Origin: Euborellia annulipes
Lineage: Eukaryota > Arthropoda > Insecta > Dermaptera > Anisolabididae
NCBI GenBank assembly: GCA_023213315.1
Contig: JAKCPI010011566.1
Location: forward strand, 1 to 64,000
Direction: 5' to 3'
DNA: 64,000 nucleotides
The notes beneath the pieces were generated by a model. The model did no database searches. It had not been told where the DNA came from and saw nothing but the letters and a program-made list of their open reading frames with translations. The first letter of the stretch is position 1; each line of letters starts with the position of its first letter. Positions 22,223 through 33,491 of the stretch are shown in pieces. The position numbers and the translations under genes are program-made.

Positions 22223-22469
22223 TAAAATTTTAAATTAAAATAATTAATTAATTTTATTAACAAAAAATAAATAAACAACTTTGGGTCTTAGCTTGTTAAC
22301 TTCGATCGGGGCTCTTTTATAATCATATGGTTAGCTTAAATAGATATATTAAAAGACGAAAAACTAGGGATAGCTAGTTAATTAAATGTGAAGCAACCGG
22401 CCCTAACACCATCATATCATTAACTATTATATTAATAGGAGAAAAAATAAATATAAATTTTTTTTTCAG

Positions 22470-22629
22470 GTCAGAGAACAAATTCCGAATAACGCAGAGA
22501 CGATAATGTGCCTAGGATTTTTTTTTCTTTATTTTATTGATGAGATTGTACATTTTTTTTCTCCAACTCCTGTTGGATATTCCAAGACAACACTTTTCCA
22601 AAACGAAAGGACTTATGAAACATTTAAAA
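22470..22629 (+). CDS. ZIP transporter, exon 2 (aa 66-118)
   Basis: The acceptor is a pyrimidine run ending TTTTTTTCAG. The frame continues from exon 1 in phase 0: VREQIPNNAETIMCLGFFFL, then YFIDEIVHFF. The latter is the third transmembrane helix with the conserved (D/E)EIVH motif of insect and vertebrate ZIP1-3. The exon ends in phase 1 at GTATTA, a weaker donor. The variable intracellular loop begins here. Confidence 0.85.
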
Positions 22630-23374
22630 GTATTATTTATTTATTTTTAATTATTGAAGGACGGTACCGAAAAAAATAACTATTTTTTTCTTTGATTGTA
22701 GAAAGAAATAAATAAAAAAAAGTGGAAGATTTTATCTCTATAAAAATTCATTTGAATAAATAAATTTATGATTATTAAATTTTCTTTAAAAAAAATCTAC
22801 GCTATTTCCTTATCTTTCATATATAAGGTGACCATACATAAATAAATATTTTGATCGAAAACTGGATATTTTTGTAAAGAGTAAAAAAAAAAAAAGGTAA
22901 ATTTTTGTTAATAGCATAAAAATACCATCCCCATCCCTCATTATTCAGAAATAAAAACAAACGAATTTAAAAAAAAAGCAAATTTTTTTCAAATTCTAAA
23001 AGTTTTTTTTTTCAAAACTATAAATAAATTTTTTTAAATGCTTTTATTTAAATTGCTTTTTTAAGATCATCAAATTTTAATCAATTTTTAAAACACTTCC
23101 AAATGAGGTAGAGATCTGTCATTTTTCTTTTTTAAATATCTTTAATTAAAAAGAATAAAATGTTGAAAAAATTTTTTAAAATGCTTTTATTTAAATTGAA
23201 CTAAAGAGAGAGAAACAATTTCATTTTTGTTGTTAAAATTATTGAACTTAAAATAAAAGCGTGGAGCGTTTTGAAGGCGTTTCGAGGGTCTAAGATTAGA
23301 CAATTCCTTAAATATATCAATGAGCGCCCAACGCTTTTATTTAAAGTTATAAATCTATATCTATATCTACTGTA

Positions 23375-23570
23375 TATAATTCCCTAAATGTCTGTCTGTC
23401 TGTCACGCTCTATTTGGACAACTTCCCGTTGGAATTTCGAAACCAAATTTTATATGCTTAAAAAGGACCTTCTAGGGATTATAGAAAATTTCGTTCCGAA
23501 ATTCTATAACTTTTTGAGTTATCGTAATTGTTAAATTTTACGATTTCTCATGTTTAGAAAAATTGCATTT
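23375..23570 (+). repeat. Second dispersed repeat family (F2), copy 1
   Basis: Begins TCTGTCTGTCTGTCACGCTC and continues CAACTTCCCGTTGG and TTCGAAACCAAATTTTATAT. A reverse-complement copy of the same blocks lies at 40015-40235. Non-coding, class unknown. Confidence 0.65.
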
Positions 23571-23976
23571 ATGTATTCTATGAATGTAAACAAATGCTCA
23601 AGCAGGCACTGAATTGGAATAATAATAATAATTTTCTTCTCATAATTAAGAAAAGGCGAGGGTCCGCCGCAGGCCCCCTGGTTAGGCGCGAAGCCCTCTT
23701 TTTAGTTCAATTTAAATAAAAGCATTTTATTTTTTTTTTATTCGTATTTTTCTGTCGACGAAATTAGTTATAATAAACTTCTCGAGAAAAGAGCAAAAAA
23801 AAGGCTGAATAGTCAAAAAAACTTTCGTCGGGACAGGTTTCTTGAAAAAGGGGGAACATATGGTCACCTTATTCATATACATGCTTATTAAACAATTATA
23901 TATATAATTAAAAAATATTTTGAAACAGATATTATTTGAGTTTGTAAAAATATTAATGAAAAATTTTATTTTTTAG

Positions 23977-24275
23977 ATGAATCTTCTAAGGTATCATGTT
24001 TAAATATGTGTCAAATAATACAACGTAGGAATATAAAAACATCACCGGGTGTGGAATGTGGCAACACTTCAGAAATTTTACCAAATAATGATACGATAGT
24101 CACTTCAAATCCCAAACAGACCGCTGAAAAACTCAGTGAAAATGTAGAAATATTTTATAGCAATCAAACGAATAGCTCGCAAACTCCAAGCAATCGGATG
24201 GGATTGTTATTTGCACTGACTCTGCATTCCATTTTAGAAGGATTGGCTATTGGTCTTGAAGCAAACGCTGAGAAG
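23977..24275 (+). CDS. ZIP transporter, exon 3 (aa 119-218), contains metal-site helix IV
   Basis: Acceptor TTTTTTAG, phase 1. Most of the exon is the hydrophilic cytoplasmic loop between helices III and IV. It is rich in Asn, Ser and Thr and, unusually, poor in the His clusters often found in this loop. It ends with helix IV, LFALTLHSILEGLAIGLE, holding the ZIP signature HSxxEGxAxGxE with the metal-binding His at about residue 202. Donor GTAAAT in phase 0. Confidence 0.9.
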
Positions 24276-24333
24276 GTAAATTTAGTAAATAAAAAAGAAG
24301 CATAAAAGGGGAACTTAAATGCGGGAACTGAGT

Positions 24334-24830
24334 AGGACTGCGCAAAATAATCGATTAATCGATTGATTATTCATTCCTTAAAAAATAATCGATTTTTTAA
24401 AAATAATCCATTGATCGATCATTTTTCACAATCGATTATTTTTGCTAAACATGAGTTTGAAAAGATGGGATGAGACTCGTATGCTAAAAAAAAAAGGTCA
24501 AATGATTTTCACGAGAGGGAAAAAACGTAAATTTTACGAAAAAAATTTTCGCAAGAGGGACAAAATGGAAATTTTACCAGAGAAAAAAGGTATAATTGAT
24601 TATTCTTTCCATAATCGAAATAATCGATTAATCGGAAAAATCGAAATAATCGATTAATCGGAAAAATCGAAATAATCGATTAATCGGAAAAATCGAAATA
24701 ATCGATTAATCGGAAAAATCGAAATAATCGATTAATCGGAAAAATCGAAATAATCGATTAATCGGAATAATTGAAATAATCGATTAATCGGAATAATCTA
24801 TTATTTTTTTTCCATAATCGAACACACCTA
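24334..24830. mobile_element. MITE-like element with ATCGATTAATCG-rich ends
   Basis: Left end GGACTGCGCAAAATAATCG, right end CCATAATCGAACACACC. The element at 38036-38344 has the same two ends in the opposite order (GGTGTTCGGTTATGG and CGATTATTTTGCACTGCCC), so both are copies of one family. The middle carries a module (TTTGAAAAGATGGGATGAGA, then an A-run and GGTCAAATGATTTTCAC) also found in the 58.6-kb element. No coding capacity. Confidence 0.6.
24615..24800. repeat. 26-bp minisatellite, about 7 copies
   Basis: Unit TCGAAATAATCGATTAATCG followed by GAAAAA, starting at 24615, 24641, 24667, 24693, 24719, 24745 and 24771. The last units are diverged. Each unit contains the palindrome CGATTAATCG. 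It lies at the right end of the surrounding MITE-like element and was probably amplified from its subterminal repeats. Confidence 0.85.
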
Positions 24831-24834
24831 GAAC

Positions 24835-25215
24835 TGAGAAGATGCCTTTTGAGATTAGACTTGAAAGTCTGAAGAATGTAGGTTTTGGGGAAGATAGACT
24901 TAGCCAGGCCGGGGATGGGCTCGGTCATAATTGTTGTCCATCCCGTGATCCGAGCTTTTCTTTGTCTATTTTCCTCCTTGAAAGCTGAGCCGGGATGAGG
25001 GCTCGCTGCAGTTGTAGTCAATTTTCCAATTATTTTGTAAACCGATGTCATTCACCGATTGTACATTAAGAGGGGCTAATAAGCTCTATGTACATGAAGA
25101 AAAATAGACGCAGAGAGATTGTTCCATTCGGTGGTCATGGGGACAAAGGAAGATTGGAATTGACTAGTTCTATTAGTCGTGCCATGAACAGCATAGGGAT
25201 GCTGGGACTTTGGGA
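24835..25215. other. Moderately GC-rich unclassified segment in ZIP intron 3
   Basis: About 380 bases with more balanced composition (GCCAGGCCGGGGATGGGCTC, GCTGAGCCGGGATGAGGGCT). The - strand frame ending ILQTFKSNLKRHLL resembles the C-terminal ends of some retroelement proteins. This may be a LINE fragment, but similarity is weak. Confidence 0.25.
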
Positions 25216-25255
25216 TTTTGTAAATAAATTTTAAGTTATGTTATTAATTTTGCAG

Positions 25256-25486
25256 GTGATGTTTTTACTTCTGGCTGTGGCCTGTCATAAAATAATCATG
25301 GCATGTTGTCTGGGAGCCGAACTCTCTCTATCTCAATCCGTTGGGTCGTTCAGCATCTGCTCTTGGATGATAGCACAGCTTCTCATCTTTAGTCTTGGGA
25401 GCGCCATAGGAGTTGGATTGGGAGCTCTTTTATTCACATATAATTCAACAATCAATCAACAAGCACAGATTGTGCCTTGCCTTCAA
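25256..25486 (+). CDS. ZIP transporter, exon 4 (aa 219-295), helices V and VI
   Basis: Acceptor TTGCAG, phase 0. The start VMFLLLAVACHKIIMACCLG is helix V with the HK pair (about residues 229-230) and a Glu ten residues on (AELSL), which together with helix IV line the binuclear metal path. The second half (WMIAQLLIFSLGSAIGVGLG) is helix VI. Donor GTAATT after CTT CAA, phase 0. Confidence 0.9.
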
Positions 25487-25734
25487 GTAATTAAAAGTTA
25501 TATTTTGTTATATTTTTTAGTAAGTAGAAAAATTGAAAATGTTCAGAAACAAAGCGATCGTTGGTGATATTTAATGAAATTTTTGGATTCTATTCAATTC
25601 TATAATTAAAAGCTCACTATTTTCCGAAATTCTAAGAGTACTAAAACCCCCTTTATATGAACATTCCCAATTTTACTTTTTCTTAAATAAGTTTTAACAC
25701 ATATGAGATATAATTTATATCATTCAAAAATTCC

Positions 25735-26195
25735 TTTAATAGATTTTTACTTTCTCTTATCTATATATGTTAATATATAGAGAGAAGTATTGGATTCATG
25801 TCAAAAACTCGATGTCGAGATTTTGATGGATATACGCGTTTTAAGGTCCCCTGAGATCAAAAAGTGTATCCCGCAAATTGGTCTGTATGTATAACTATTT
25901 TAAGCATGAAGGAATTGAGCTACTGGACTGACATTTTATATTCAAGTTAGGTACCCTCCCCGACACTCAAAATAATCTTTTGAACAAAATCGGCCAAAAA
26001 GTACTAGCACTTTACTTAAGTACTTTTTCAGTTTTTTCGATTTTCCCGAAATTGGCACTAACAATTTTGATTAAAATTCATAAATTAATTTTTTTTAGAT
26101 CCTCTTTAAAAAGTATATTCTCATTTTTCCGAGAAAATTGTGCGAAGTACACTTTACTGATGTAGTATTTTAGATTTTTCATTAATCAACGCTTC
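25735..26195 (-). repeat. Dispersed repeat R, reverse copy
   Basis: R blocks in reverse order: ACTTTCTCTTATCTATATAT, GATGTCGAGATTTTGATGGA, GGTCCCCTGAGATC, AAGTTAGGTACCCTCCC, AAGTACTAGCACTTTACTTA. It sits inside ZIP intron 4. Confidence 0.75.
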
Positions 26196-26459
26196 GGTTA
26201 ATTTTCTTGCCTCTAATAATTGGAATGGAATGGTTTAGTCCCCGAAACGCCTCCCCTTCCCATTTTAAACAGAAAAAAATCTGATGACATCACGCAATCT
26301 GAGATGTTTAGAGAAACTGGTGTGCTGTTCGGCTAGTGATTCCAGATTTTTTATTTTAGCATTGTATCAGTTGAAGTAGTAAAAACTAATTTTCATTTAT
26401 AACGGTCTCTTGACAATAGGGAGAAATATAATTAAATGAAAGGGGCAGGAGACTTTACA

Positions 26460-26890
26460 GACAACTATTTCCAAGGGACCAGATTTGCAATGATGTAACT
26501 AGCTTCTAAGAGCGAGCTGGCCAAAACTCTTTGTGCGCCCCAGGGGCGCTGATAGCGGGGGTATTCTTTGGGTTTGGAGCCGCCTGCATCCTTTGAGAAG
26601 TCGCCTCGCCTTCCTTTGGGTTTGGGGTTTCCGGCAGCCCTTGGGAAGTAACTAGTTCCAAACGGACGAAGCTTTTTGGGTGCCCCAGGTGCGCTGATGG
26701 CTGAGAAGAGAGGGCACCTTTTTGCTACATAGGTCACTGGTGGTTTGATGACACAATGTAAAATTGTGCCTCCATCGCCCTTTGAGCTTGGACTTTCCGA
26801 CGCCGTTTGTGTTTAGAGTCACTGGCTCTCTGAGTTTTGCGTCTCCGGCGTGCTTGGCACGGAGTGCACGCCCGCCAGGAACGGCCCTGG
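26460..26890. other. GC-rich island inside ZIP intron 4
   Basis: About 430 bases of GC-rich sequence with an internal duplication (GCCCCAGGGGCGCTGAT near 26538 and GCCCCAGGTGCGCTGAT near 26682) and a right end with CAGGAACGGCCCTGG, which resembles a hAT terminus. It is probably TE-derived. No splice borders or recognisable product. Confidence 0.35.
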
Positions 26891-27199
26891 TCGTATTATA
26901 AGTGTTTGAGTTTTGAACACTATTGAATTCAATGTCTAGATGTCAAAATTAATCATATTTGATTGTTCGCATGTTCTAAAAATGGTAAATAGGACATGCT
27001 GGGGAGTTGATCCCTCTATTTGCTTACTTATATATACAAGGTCATGATTATATCTGCACCTCATCTCTGGTTGTTTTATTTTCAACAGTGCGATCGTATT
27101 ATACATTATAAAAGCATCAGTTAACAAATTTCTACCAAAATGAAAATGGAATTAATTTTTCTTGTTAAGAATTTATAATATTTTGTTCATTTTTTTTTT

Positions 27200-28390
27200 A
27201 GTACTAGCTCGACTAAGTCACTAATGTCCATTTGCACCAGAGTTAAATTAAAAAAAAAATTTTTAGTTAGTTTTTAAGTATTTTTAAAACTAAACATCTT
27301 TAAAATTCATTTGGTTTAAAGGTAAAAATAAATAGGCGTGGTTTGACGATTTAAAAATTTTTAGTGCACCTCTTTCCTCCTTCACGTCGTTCAACTTTTT
27401 TAGTTGAGTTTCTGTGAGTAACAATCGTGGGTCAGTTAAAAAGCTTGCGTGGGTCAGTTTCTGACCGACGGGTCATAGGTTCGCCATCGGTGGCCTAGGC
27501 GGGGGGGAAGGCGAGAGGAACTTCGTTCCTGCAGGGGGCATTACGACCCTACACGTATGCTTTTTTTCTCAGTGACTTACTTGATCATCAAAAGTTATTA
27601 TCATCATTTATAGAATAGCTTCTCAAAACTTTTTCTATAATTTTCAAGCACGCTCCACATTTAATATATTTAATTCGAGGCACTGACGTTATGCAATCCG
27701 AAATCTTTGCTAAATAAATTATTTTACTATTGAAAGCAATCGCTGGTTTATTTTTCCCATTAAACTTATTGAATCGTCCCAGCATACTTAAATCATTTCT
27801 TAATGAAAACTGAATAAAGTAGAAAAGTGTTTTAAATTCAAGCAGGCCCAAAGGCGAGTGACGCGGCTGGTATTAAATATCCTAGCTATCTATGATGAGC
27901 CAGGTTTGATTAAGTCTTGGCAAACACAAAACTGAACTATCCTGGTTCGAATCCACGAGGTGTCATTCATTTATTCACAAAATAAAATTTATAATATAGA
28001 GGAAAAAAATAATATTTTTTAGATAAGTAACGTCACGTGAATGTTGCTAACTGCCAACTCGAGTATTTTTCTGTCTAATGAAGTTATGTAAATTAACTAT
28101 GACGTATGTTTCTAAATTTTTGATCCAATTTGAGGCCTGAGCTTTTACTTGTTATCAGTTATTGTCAAATTAGAAAAATGAGGTCGAAAGTCAATTTGCA
28201 TGTGTTGTTCCTTAGTGAACAACATCAATTCGATATTAATTAAATTTTTTGAATAATTGAAAAAAAAATCTAGCGTGACTTGTCACACCGTATCGAAATA
28301 TATTTATTTTCCACCGATATATTAGAATTCAAGATGTAAAATTTATAAACAGAAAAATATTTATATTTTGTTAGCAACCATTTTTATCTT
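27200..28390. other. ZIP intron 4 sequence with SINE-like remnants
   Basis: Includes a GC-rich palindromic snippet GAGGAACTTCGTTCCT (27515) that recurs near 42040, and a tRNA-like fragment with a B box (GGTTCGAATCC, about 27943). Otherwise AT-rich with nothing recognisable. Confidence 0.3.
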
Positions 28391-28394
28391 ATAA

Positions 28395-29085
28395 AGTACA
28401 AGAGCAAAGTGTGCTTTAAATAATTTTGAGGACAAAATGATACATTTTAAATTATGAATTATAATCAAAAGCGAAATTTGAAAATCGAAAAAAACTGAAA
28501 AAGTACATTAGTAAAGTACTAGTACTTTTTGGCCGATTTTGTTCAAAAGCTTCGTGTTACGTCACATCGGAGTACCTAAATTAAATATAAAATTTCAATC
28601 TCTTAGCACTTTTCGTTTTTGAGATATTCTGTTCATAGAACGGGGCCTACATTTTTAACTCAGGGATCTCCAAACGTGTATTTTCATCAAAATCTTGACA
28701 TCGAATTTTTGAAGTGAATCCAACATTTTATATATATTGCAAAAATAGATAAGAGAAAGTAAAAAAAATACAATATTCAAAAATTTTCTAAGAGCAAAAT
28801 GAGAATATACATTTTAAAGACTTTTTTGGGCTCAGAGGACCAAACATGTATATCGATCAAAATCTCAACATCGAATTTTTCACGAAAAATTTTACTAAAA
28901 TACTTTACTAAAGAGCATCTAAAATTTGATTTATGAATTTTAATCAAAATCGTTGGAGCAAATTTTGAGAAAAACTGAAAAAGTACATCAGCAAGGGATG
29001 TTGCAAAAACAATTTTTGAATTTAGGGGACCTCAAAACGAGTATACCCATATAAAATTTTAAATAGATATCAAAACAATGTCGAA
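28395..29085 (+). repeat. Two adjacent fragments of dispersed repeat R
   Basis: The first (to about 28770) has AAGTACTAGTACTTTTTGGC, TAAATATAAAATTTCAATCT and ends AAGAGAAAGTAAAAA. The second begins with the inner block GAGAATATACATTTTAAAGA. Direct repetition of the same blocks shows two independent insertions or an internal duplication. Confidence 0.65.
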
Positions 29086-29355
29086 ACGTCGGTCAAAGTT
29101 GTAATTTTTCTTTGTTGCATTTTTGCGTTTTTTAAAAATTTTTTTATATCTTTTGTTTAAGAAACAATAAAGAATAAAAAAATGTGTCAACTAAAAATCT
29201 AAAATGATAAATGGAGCAATTTTGTTTGCTACAGTTAAGAGTTCTCCTCTTTTAGTTCGACCACAATCGTGTCTCTCGACTCACACACATTTTTCTCTTT
29301 CCAGCAGTTTATTTCTATGATTTTATTTATGACTCAATTAAATTGAATTTTTCAG

Positions 29356-29538
29356 GCTCTTGCTGGTGGTAGTTTACTATATGTTACAATGTGCGAAGTT
29401 CTTCCACGTGAGCGATTCGCCGCTACAACACGAAATTCCAGACTATGGCCAAAATACAGTGGAATTGTACAATTTATTACAATAATTTTAGGGTATTTTA
29501 CAATGATATTATTAGGATTAATTTTAAAAGAAGAGTAA
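29356..29538 (+). CDS. ZIP transporter, exon 5 (aa 296-355) with stop
   Basis: Acceptor TTTTTCAG, phase 0. ALAGGSLLYVTMCEVLPRER is the helix VII region with the conserved A(L/I)AGG.LLYV...E(V/I)LP pattern. YSGIVQFITIILGYFTMILL is helix VIII, followed by a short tail ending KEE and TAA. It follows a 3.9-kb intron filled with repeats. A possible poly(A) signal AATAAA lies at 29625. Confidence 0.9.
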   Translation, partial: ALAGGSLLYVTMCEVLPRERFAATTRNSRLWPKYSGIVQFITIILGYFTMILLGLILKEE

Positions 29539-29624
29539 AAAAAATATTCATCTCATCTAAAAACATTCAACCATCCAAGCATATCTTGTTTCATCATTAT
29601 TTATATACTATTTATAAAGAATTT

Positions 29625-29630
29625 AATAAA
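29625..29630 (+). promoter_or_regulatory. Possible poly(A) signal of the ZIP gene
   Basis: AATAAA 87 bases after the stop codon. In such AT-rich DNA the hexamer is frequent, so support is positional only. Confidence 0.35.
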
Positions 29631-29699
29631 AAATTTTGTTAATCTTATCTAATTTTGCCTATCTTCCAATAAGAAAGGAAAAAAGAACGAATTTTTCAA

Positions 29700-30240
29700 T
29701 TTAAAATTAATTAAATAATATTTTTCAAAATCTGAAGTCTGAAGAAATTATATCAGCGAGAATGCCATGATTTTTATTACGAGTAAACGAGAAGTCAGGG
29801 GGCTTCCAGAAAGAGATCCTACCTAGCCTAAATCAAAATACGAACATGTGTTACCCGGTCCCCACCATCAGATCGGTGGAGCCCTCGGGTCTGTCCCTGG
29901 CCTTAAAGGGTATGCGTTTATTTACATCCAGGCTAGCCCTGGAAAAACGACATCCCTTTCCAGACACTCGTTTACTCATAGAGCCACCTCGAGCCCACCC
30001 TCAAAGATATTAATACAAAAACATATCAGACTCCCGAATGCGTCAACAAAAGATGTATTTTCGCAAAACACAAAACACTTGAGAACCTGGGCCTCAATCT
30101 CTCAATCAGATCTGACTTATGATTCGTCCATGGAAGAAATCAACGAGAATATCTTTCATTTTAGCACTCTGTTGGATCCTAAATTAAAAACGAATCAAGG
30201 GATCCTAATTAAAAGAACTAGCTAAAGAATAGAGAAGGCA
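29700..30240. other. Segment with a 125-codon open frame, unrecognised
   Basis: Less AT-rich than its surroundings. On the + strand 29848-30225 is open (starts MLPGPHHQIGGALGSVPG, ends GILIKRTS). The composition is not obviously low-complexity, but I recognise no family and see no splice borders. It could be a retroelement remnant, a 3' UTR, or antisense sequence downstream of the - strand exons at 30292-30879. Confidence 0.25.
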
Positions 30241-30291
30241 CCTGAAGCTAACAACAACAAAAATCCAATAGAGACCTAAATTGAAAGATAT

Positions 30292-30384
30292 TCACGTTGG
30301 TTTCTCCACTATTTGATTCACGTAGAGTAGCTGCAGGTTCAAAAATAAAAATTCCTCTCGTTGGCATGGTGCACCCTCCTCCCT
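30292..30384 (-). CDS. Putative terminal coding exon of an unidentified - strand gene
   Basis: After an AG acceptor (AAATATAG) the frame reads REEGAPCQREEFLFLNLQ, then LLYVNQIVEKPT and TGA, 30 codons. It is in phase 0, matching the phase 0 end of the exon at 30739-30879. Short and unrecognised, and accepted only because the phases agree. Confidence 0.3.
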   Translation of the reverse strand, partial: REEGAPCQREEFLFLNLQLLYVNQIVEKPT

Positions 30385-30738
30385 CTATATTTAAATATAT
30401 AAACTACAATAAGGTGTGAAAATGAATTTTCAAATTATAGATCGAAAAGTGAATAAATTTATATTTGTATTCGTATATAAATCACACCTTCAGTGCGGGT
30501 ATTAAATTGATGATGAATCCCAGGGTAGGGAAGCTTTTTGATTTTATTTTATTAAATTAAAAAACTAAAATTATTTTATGATTAATCTAATCATTAATAA
30601 GAGTATTTATAAAAATTATTTTTTATAAAATCAACTATTTATATATTTTTGGAGAAAGCTGATAAAAATACTACAAACTAAAAACAAAAATAAAGCTAAC
30701 CCCTTTTATATTCTTGCACCATGCAAAAATTATCCTAC

Positions 30739-30879
30739 CTTTGACGTTTCTCGAAGTTTACAAGTTGTGTATAACATATTATATTCGCCTTCTGTAACGA
30801 GGTTGAAGATCAGTGGATGCCTCGATCCCTCCTCCAACGGCTCAGCTCCAAATTCCAAATGCACAGGTGAGAACCAAAT
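30739..30879 (-). CDS. Putative internal coding exon of an unidentified - strand gene
   Basis: 47 codons exactly, between a good acceptor (TTTTTTGCAG) and a donor GTAGGA, open in one frame only: starts IWFSPVHLEFGAEPLEEGSR, then HPLIFNLVTEGEYNMLYTTC, ends KLRETSK. The composition looks like real protein, and the segment is richer in GC than its flanks. I do not recognise the family. It lies between the ZIP and PYCR genes on the opposite strand. Possible partners are 30292-30384 downstream and 37759-37856 upstream (inside a PYCR intron). Confidence 0.45.
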
Positions 30880-31133
30880 CTGCAAAAAAGATAATCTCTT
30901 TTAAAAAAACGATAACAAAAAAAATATTGAAAGAAAATTAAATAATTAGAAGAAATTAGGTTTCACAGAAAGGTAAAAATAAATCTCTATATGACGCAAA
31001 TAATAATTTCTATTATAATGAAAAATAAAGAAAAATCACATTGTTGATTTCCATATGGTCTAAAATGATTATAAATGAGTTTTGTGATTTTAACAGTATC
31101 CGATTTTAAATAGTATATAGACGGGGTCTATGT

Positions 31134-31491
31134 CAGAAGCGTACCGAGGCAGTTGGGGGCCTGGGGAGGCACTAGAACAGGGGGCCTTATATTGAATTTT
31201 TTTTTTTTTTGTGGGGGGGTGCTCATCTTTAAATACCCCTTCCTCCATACACAAAAATATTTTTAAAATACCGTATATCCCTGAACCCCAAGGGGCCAGA
31301 GCCTCTCAAAGAGAAATTTTCATTAAATTTTATTTTTTTTATCTAAATTTTTCCGTTTTTAGTTGATCCCTGAGGGCCCCGGGGCCCCTTAAAGAGAAAT
31401 TTTCATCAAATTTTTTTTTATAAAGATATGGGAGCCTATGCCGGCTCGGGGCCTGGGGCGGACCGCCCCCCCCCCCCTCGGTACGCCACTG
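31134..31491. mobile_element. hAT-type MITE, 358 bp
   Basis: Ends CAGAAGCGTACCGAGG and (complement) CAGTGGCGTACCGAGG, flanked by imperfect 8-bp repeats GTCTATGT and GTCTTATT. The interior is rich in G or C runs (GGGGCCTGGGG). Non-coding. Confidence 0.75.
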
Positions 31492-31581
31492 GTCTTATTT
31501 ACAAACAATTTTGAATGCAAAATAAGTTGTGCGACGTCACACCAGATTTTTTTTATATATAAAGGAACAAATTGAGAGGTA

Positions 31582-31782
31582 CAGTGAGGGACAATATTAA
31601 GCCCCACCCATGCGCTTTCTACTTGTGATTATTTCATTGTTTTTACAAAAATATTATATATTTTTTAATGGACACTTTCATGGTTCAAACCTAGAAAATT
31701 TTTTTTTCATTTTCTTTTATAAAAACAAAGAATAATCACAAGCTGAAAACGCATAGGTGGGACTTAATATTGTCCCTCACTG
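31582..31782. mobile_element. Tc1/mariner-type MITE, 201 bp (copy 2)
   Basis: Same ends as the 12349 element (CAGTGAGGGACAATATTAAG), TA on each side, internally shortened by about 20 bases. Confidence 0.9.
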
Positions 31783-32119
31783 TACCTGCATTAAAAAAAG
31801 AAAACCACCCTAATCTACATATATACGTAAGATAAATCGGGAATTAAATTTTTGTAGCACATATAATATTTTTTAAATGTTATTGCGGTGTTATATAATA
31901 AAAAAAAAATAATTTTTTCTCGGTTCGAGTTTGGCGCGATGGCGCTGCTCGAGTTGCTTCATTTCTCCTAACTCGATGCTCGCGCACAGATGATCACAAG
32001 TTTCTGGCGCAAACGATCAAATTCATTTTCATACAGATCTCTCTTGCATTCATTTATTTCAAGTGATTCAGTTTAATATATCCATTCAGTGTGTTAATTA
32101 ATAAAAATCAGTGAGAAAA

Positions 32120-32189
32120 ATGAAGAAGATGGGTTTCATTGGTGCTGGCAAAATTGCCCAAGCACTTGCCAAAGGTTTTATCAGTTCAG
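32120..32189 (+). CDS. Pyrroline-5-carboxylate reductase (PYCR), exon 1 (aa 1-23)
   Basis: First of six coding exons of a complete 277-aa P5C reductase (32120-32189, 36630-36700, 38487-38666, 40256-40468, 41302-41467, 41533-41666), all phases matching. The enzyme reduces 1-pyrroline-5-carboxylate to L-proline with NAD(P)H, the last step of proline synthesis, in cytosol or mitochondria, and works as a decamer. Exon 1 reads MKKMGFIGAGKIAQALAKGF, the Rossmann beta-alpha with GxGxxA at residues 8-13. No mitochondrial leader is visible, so a cytosolic form (like PYCR3/PYCRL or bacterial ProC) is likelier. The ATG is chosen because it begins the first Rossmann strand. The preceding 200 bases (GGCGCGATGGCGCTGCTCG) are GC-richer and probably include the promoter or 5' UTR. 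Length agrees with family norms (about 270-320). Confidence 0.93.
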
Positions 32190-32980
32190 GTAAAATATTT
32201 TCTATCTATTTACTGATAACATAAGTAAATATTATTTAATTTGAATTTTTCAAATATAAAAATAATAAATTAATTTTTAATAGAAATTAAAAAAAAAAAA
32301 AATGAAAATAATTATATAAATAATTTCTTAAGTATTTTTCCATTTAAAATATGCATTGACCATATTTCAAGGATATTTTATTTATTATGGATTTATTTAT
32401 TATTAATAATCAGAATTATTATTATAAAATAGACAGTATTTGTTTTGTTAAGTTTATTTTTTCACCTTGAAAAAGAAAAAATCGATTTCATATCTGATAT
32501 TGTTTTTTTTTTCTCAATATAAAAGTGGCTTGTTTGTTTTGATATTAAATTTATCTGAGATATGAACAAGCAATCAGAGGCCAACGCCTTGCGTCATCTT
32601 TCATCTGCTCTTGGTTTCCTTAGATGAACAAATTTTTTGGACGAGTTTAATTGACACAGATTACCATTACCCAGTTAGATAAGAATTTTATTTTTTGGAA
32701 ATTTTATAACACCTGTTTGAATACAATCTCACAAGATTATAGCAGCTAAATAAAAATATTATCGATTTCTTTCCCTAGAAATTTTAAACGTTTCGGATAA
32801 AATTTATTCGCTCTAAATTGAGCTAATGTTAAATTATGTACACTTAAAAAAAAAATGAATTTTCAATCATTTTTCATATACTGTGGTGCTTGAATTTTAA
32901 TATACCCAGTTTGTGAAATCAAATTCATAAACAAGTTTATTAAGTAAAAAAAAAAAAATGAATCAAATTTAAGTAGTAAA
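32190..32980. other. PYCR intron 1, first part, unremarkable AT-rich DNA
   Basis: No exon, RNA or repeat recognised up to the MITE at 32984. Confidence 0.3.
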
Positions 32981-32983
32981 AAA

Positions 32984-33205
32984 CAGTGGCGGATCCAGAG
33001 GAGTTTCTCAGGGGGGAGGTAATCTGGTGTGACTGGTCGCACAGCACACAATTTGTTCTTATTTGCGATAATTTAAAGGTGCATTCTGTGTTTACTAGAA
33101 TATATATACAAATTTAATTTTTTAAATTTCAAAAAAAAATATTCTTCTCAAATCTCGGGGGGGGGGGGATAATTTCCCCCTTTCCCCCCCTTGTATCCGC
33201 CCTTG
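32984..33205. mobile_element. hAT-type MITE (CAGTGGCGGATCCAG family), copy 1
   Basis: Left end CAGTGGCGGATCCAGAGGAG, right end complement CAAGGGCGGATACAAGG. The flanking 8 bases are similar but not identical. The interior includes the R-type hairpin half GTGTGACTGGTCGCACAGCA. A second copy with an exact target duplication is at 39583-39855. Confidence 0.75.
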
Positions 33206-33304
33206 CTTAAAAGTATGATATTCTTAACAAAGTAAATAGTCGAGAAGGTAGAGGCTGAAGGGAAGAAACCAAGAGCTCGAGTTCAAACCTCTCTAGTGGC
33301 GGTT

Positions 33305-33459
33305 TTTTTTACTTTCTCTTAGCCTATATATGAAATATATAGGAGAGAAAGTATTGCGATCATGTCAAAAATTCGATGTCGAGATTTTGATGGATATACA
33401 TGTTTTGAGGTCCCCTGAGTCCAAAAAAGTGGGTCCCGCAAATTGGTCTGTGTGTGTGT

Positions 33460-33491
<32 letters not shown>

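Noticed and set aside
24334..24830. Bacterial-type CRISPR array suggested by regular 26-bp repeats
   Set aside because: Units are directly abutting without unique spacers. This is a minisatellite in an animal genome.
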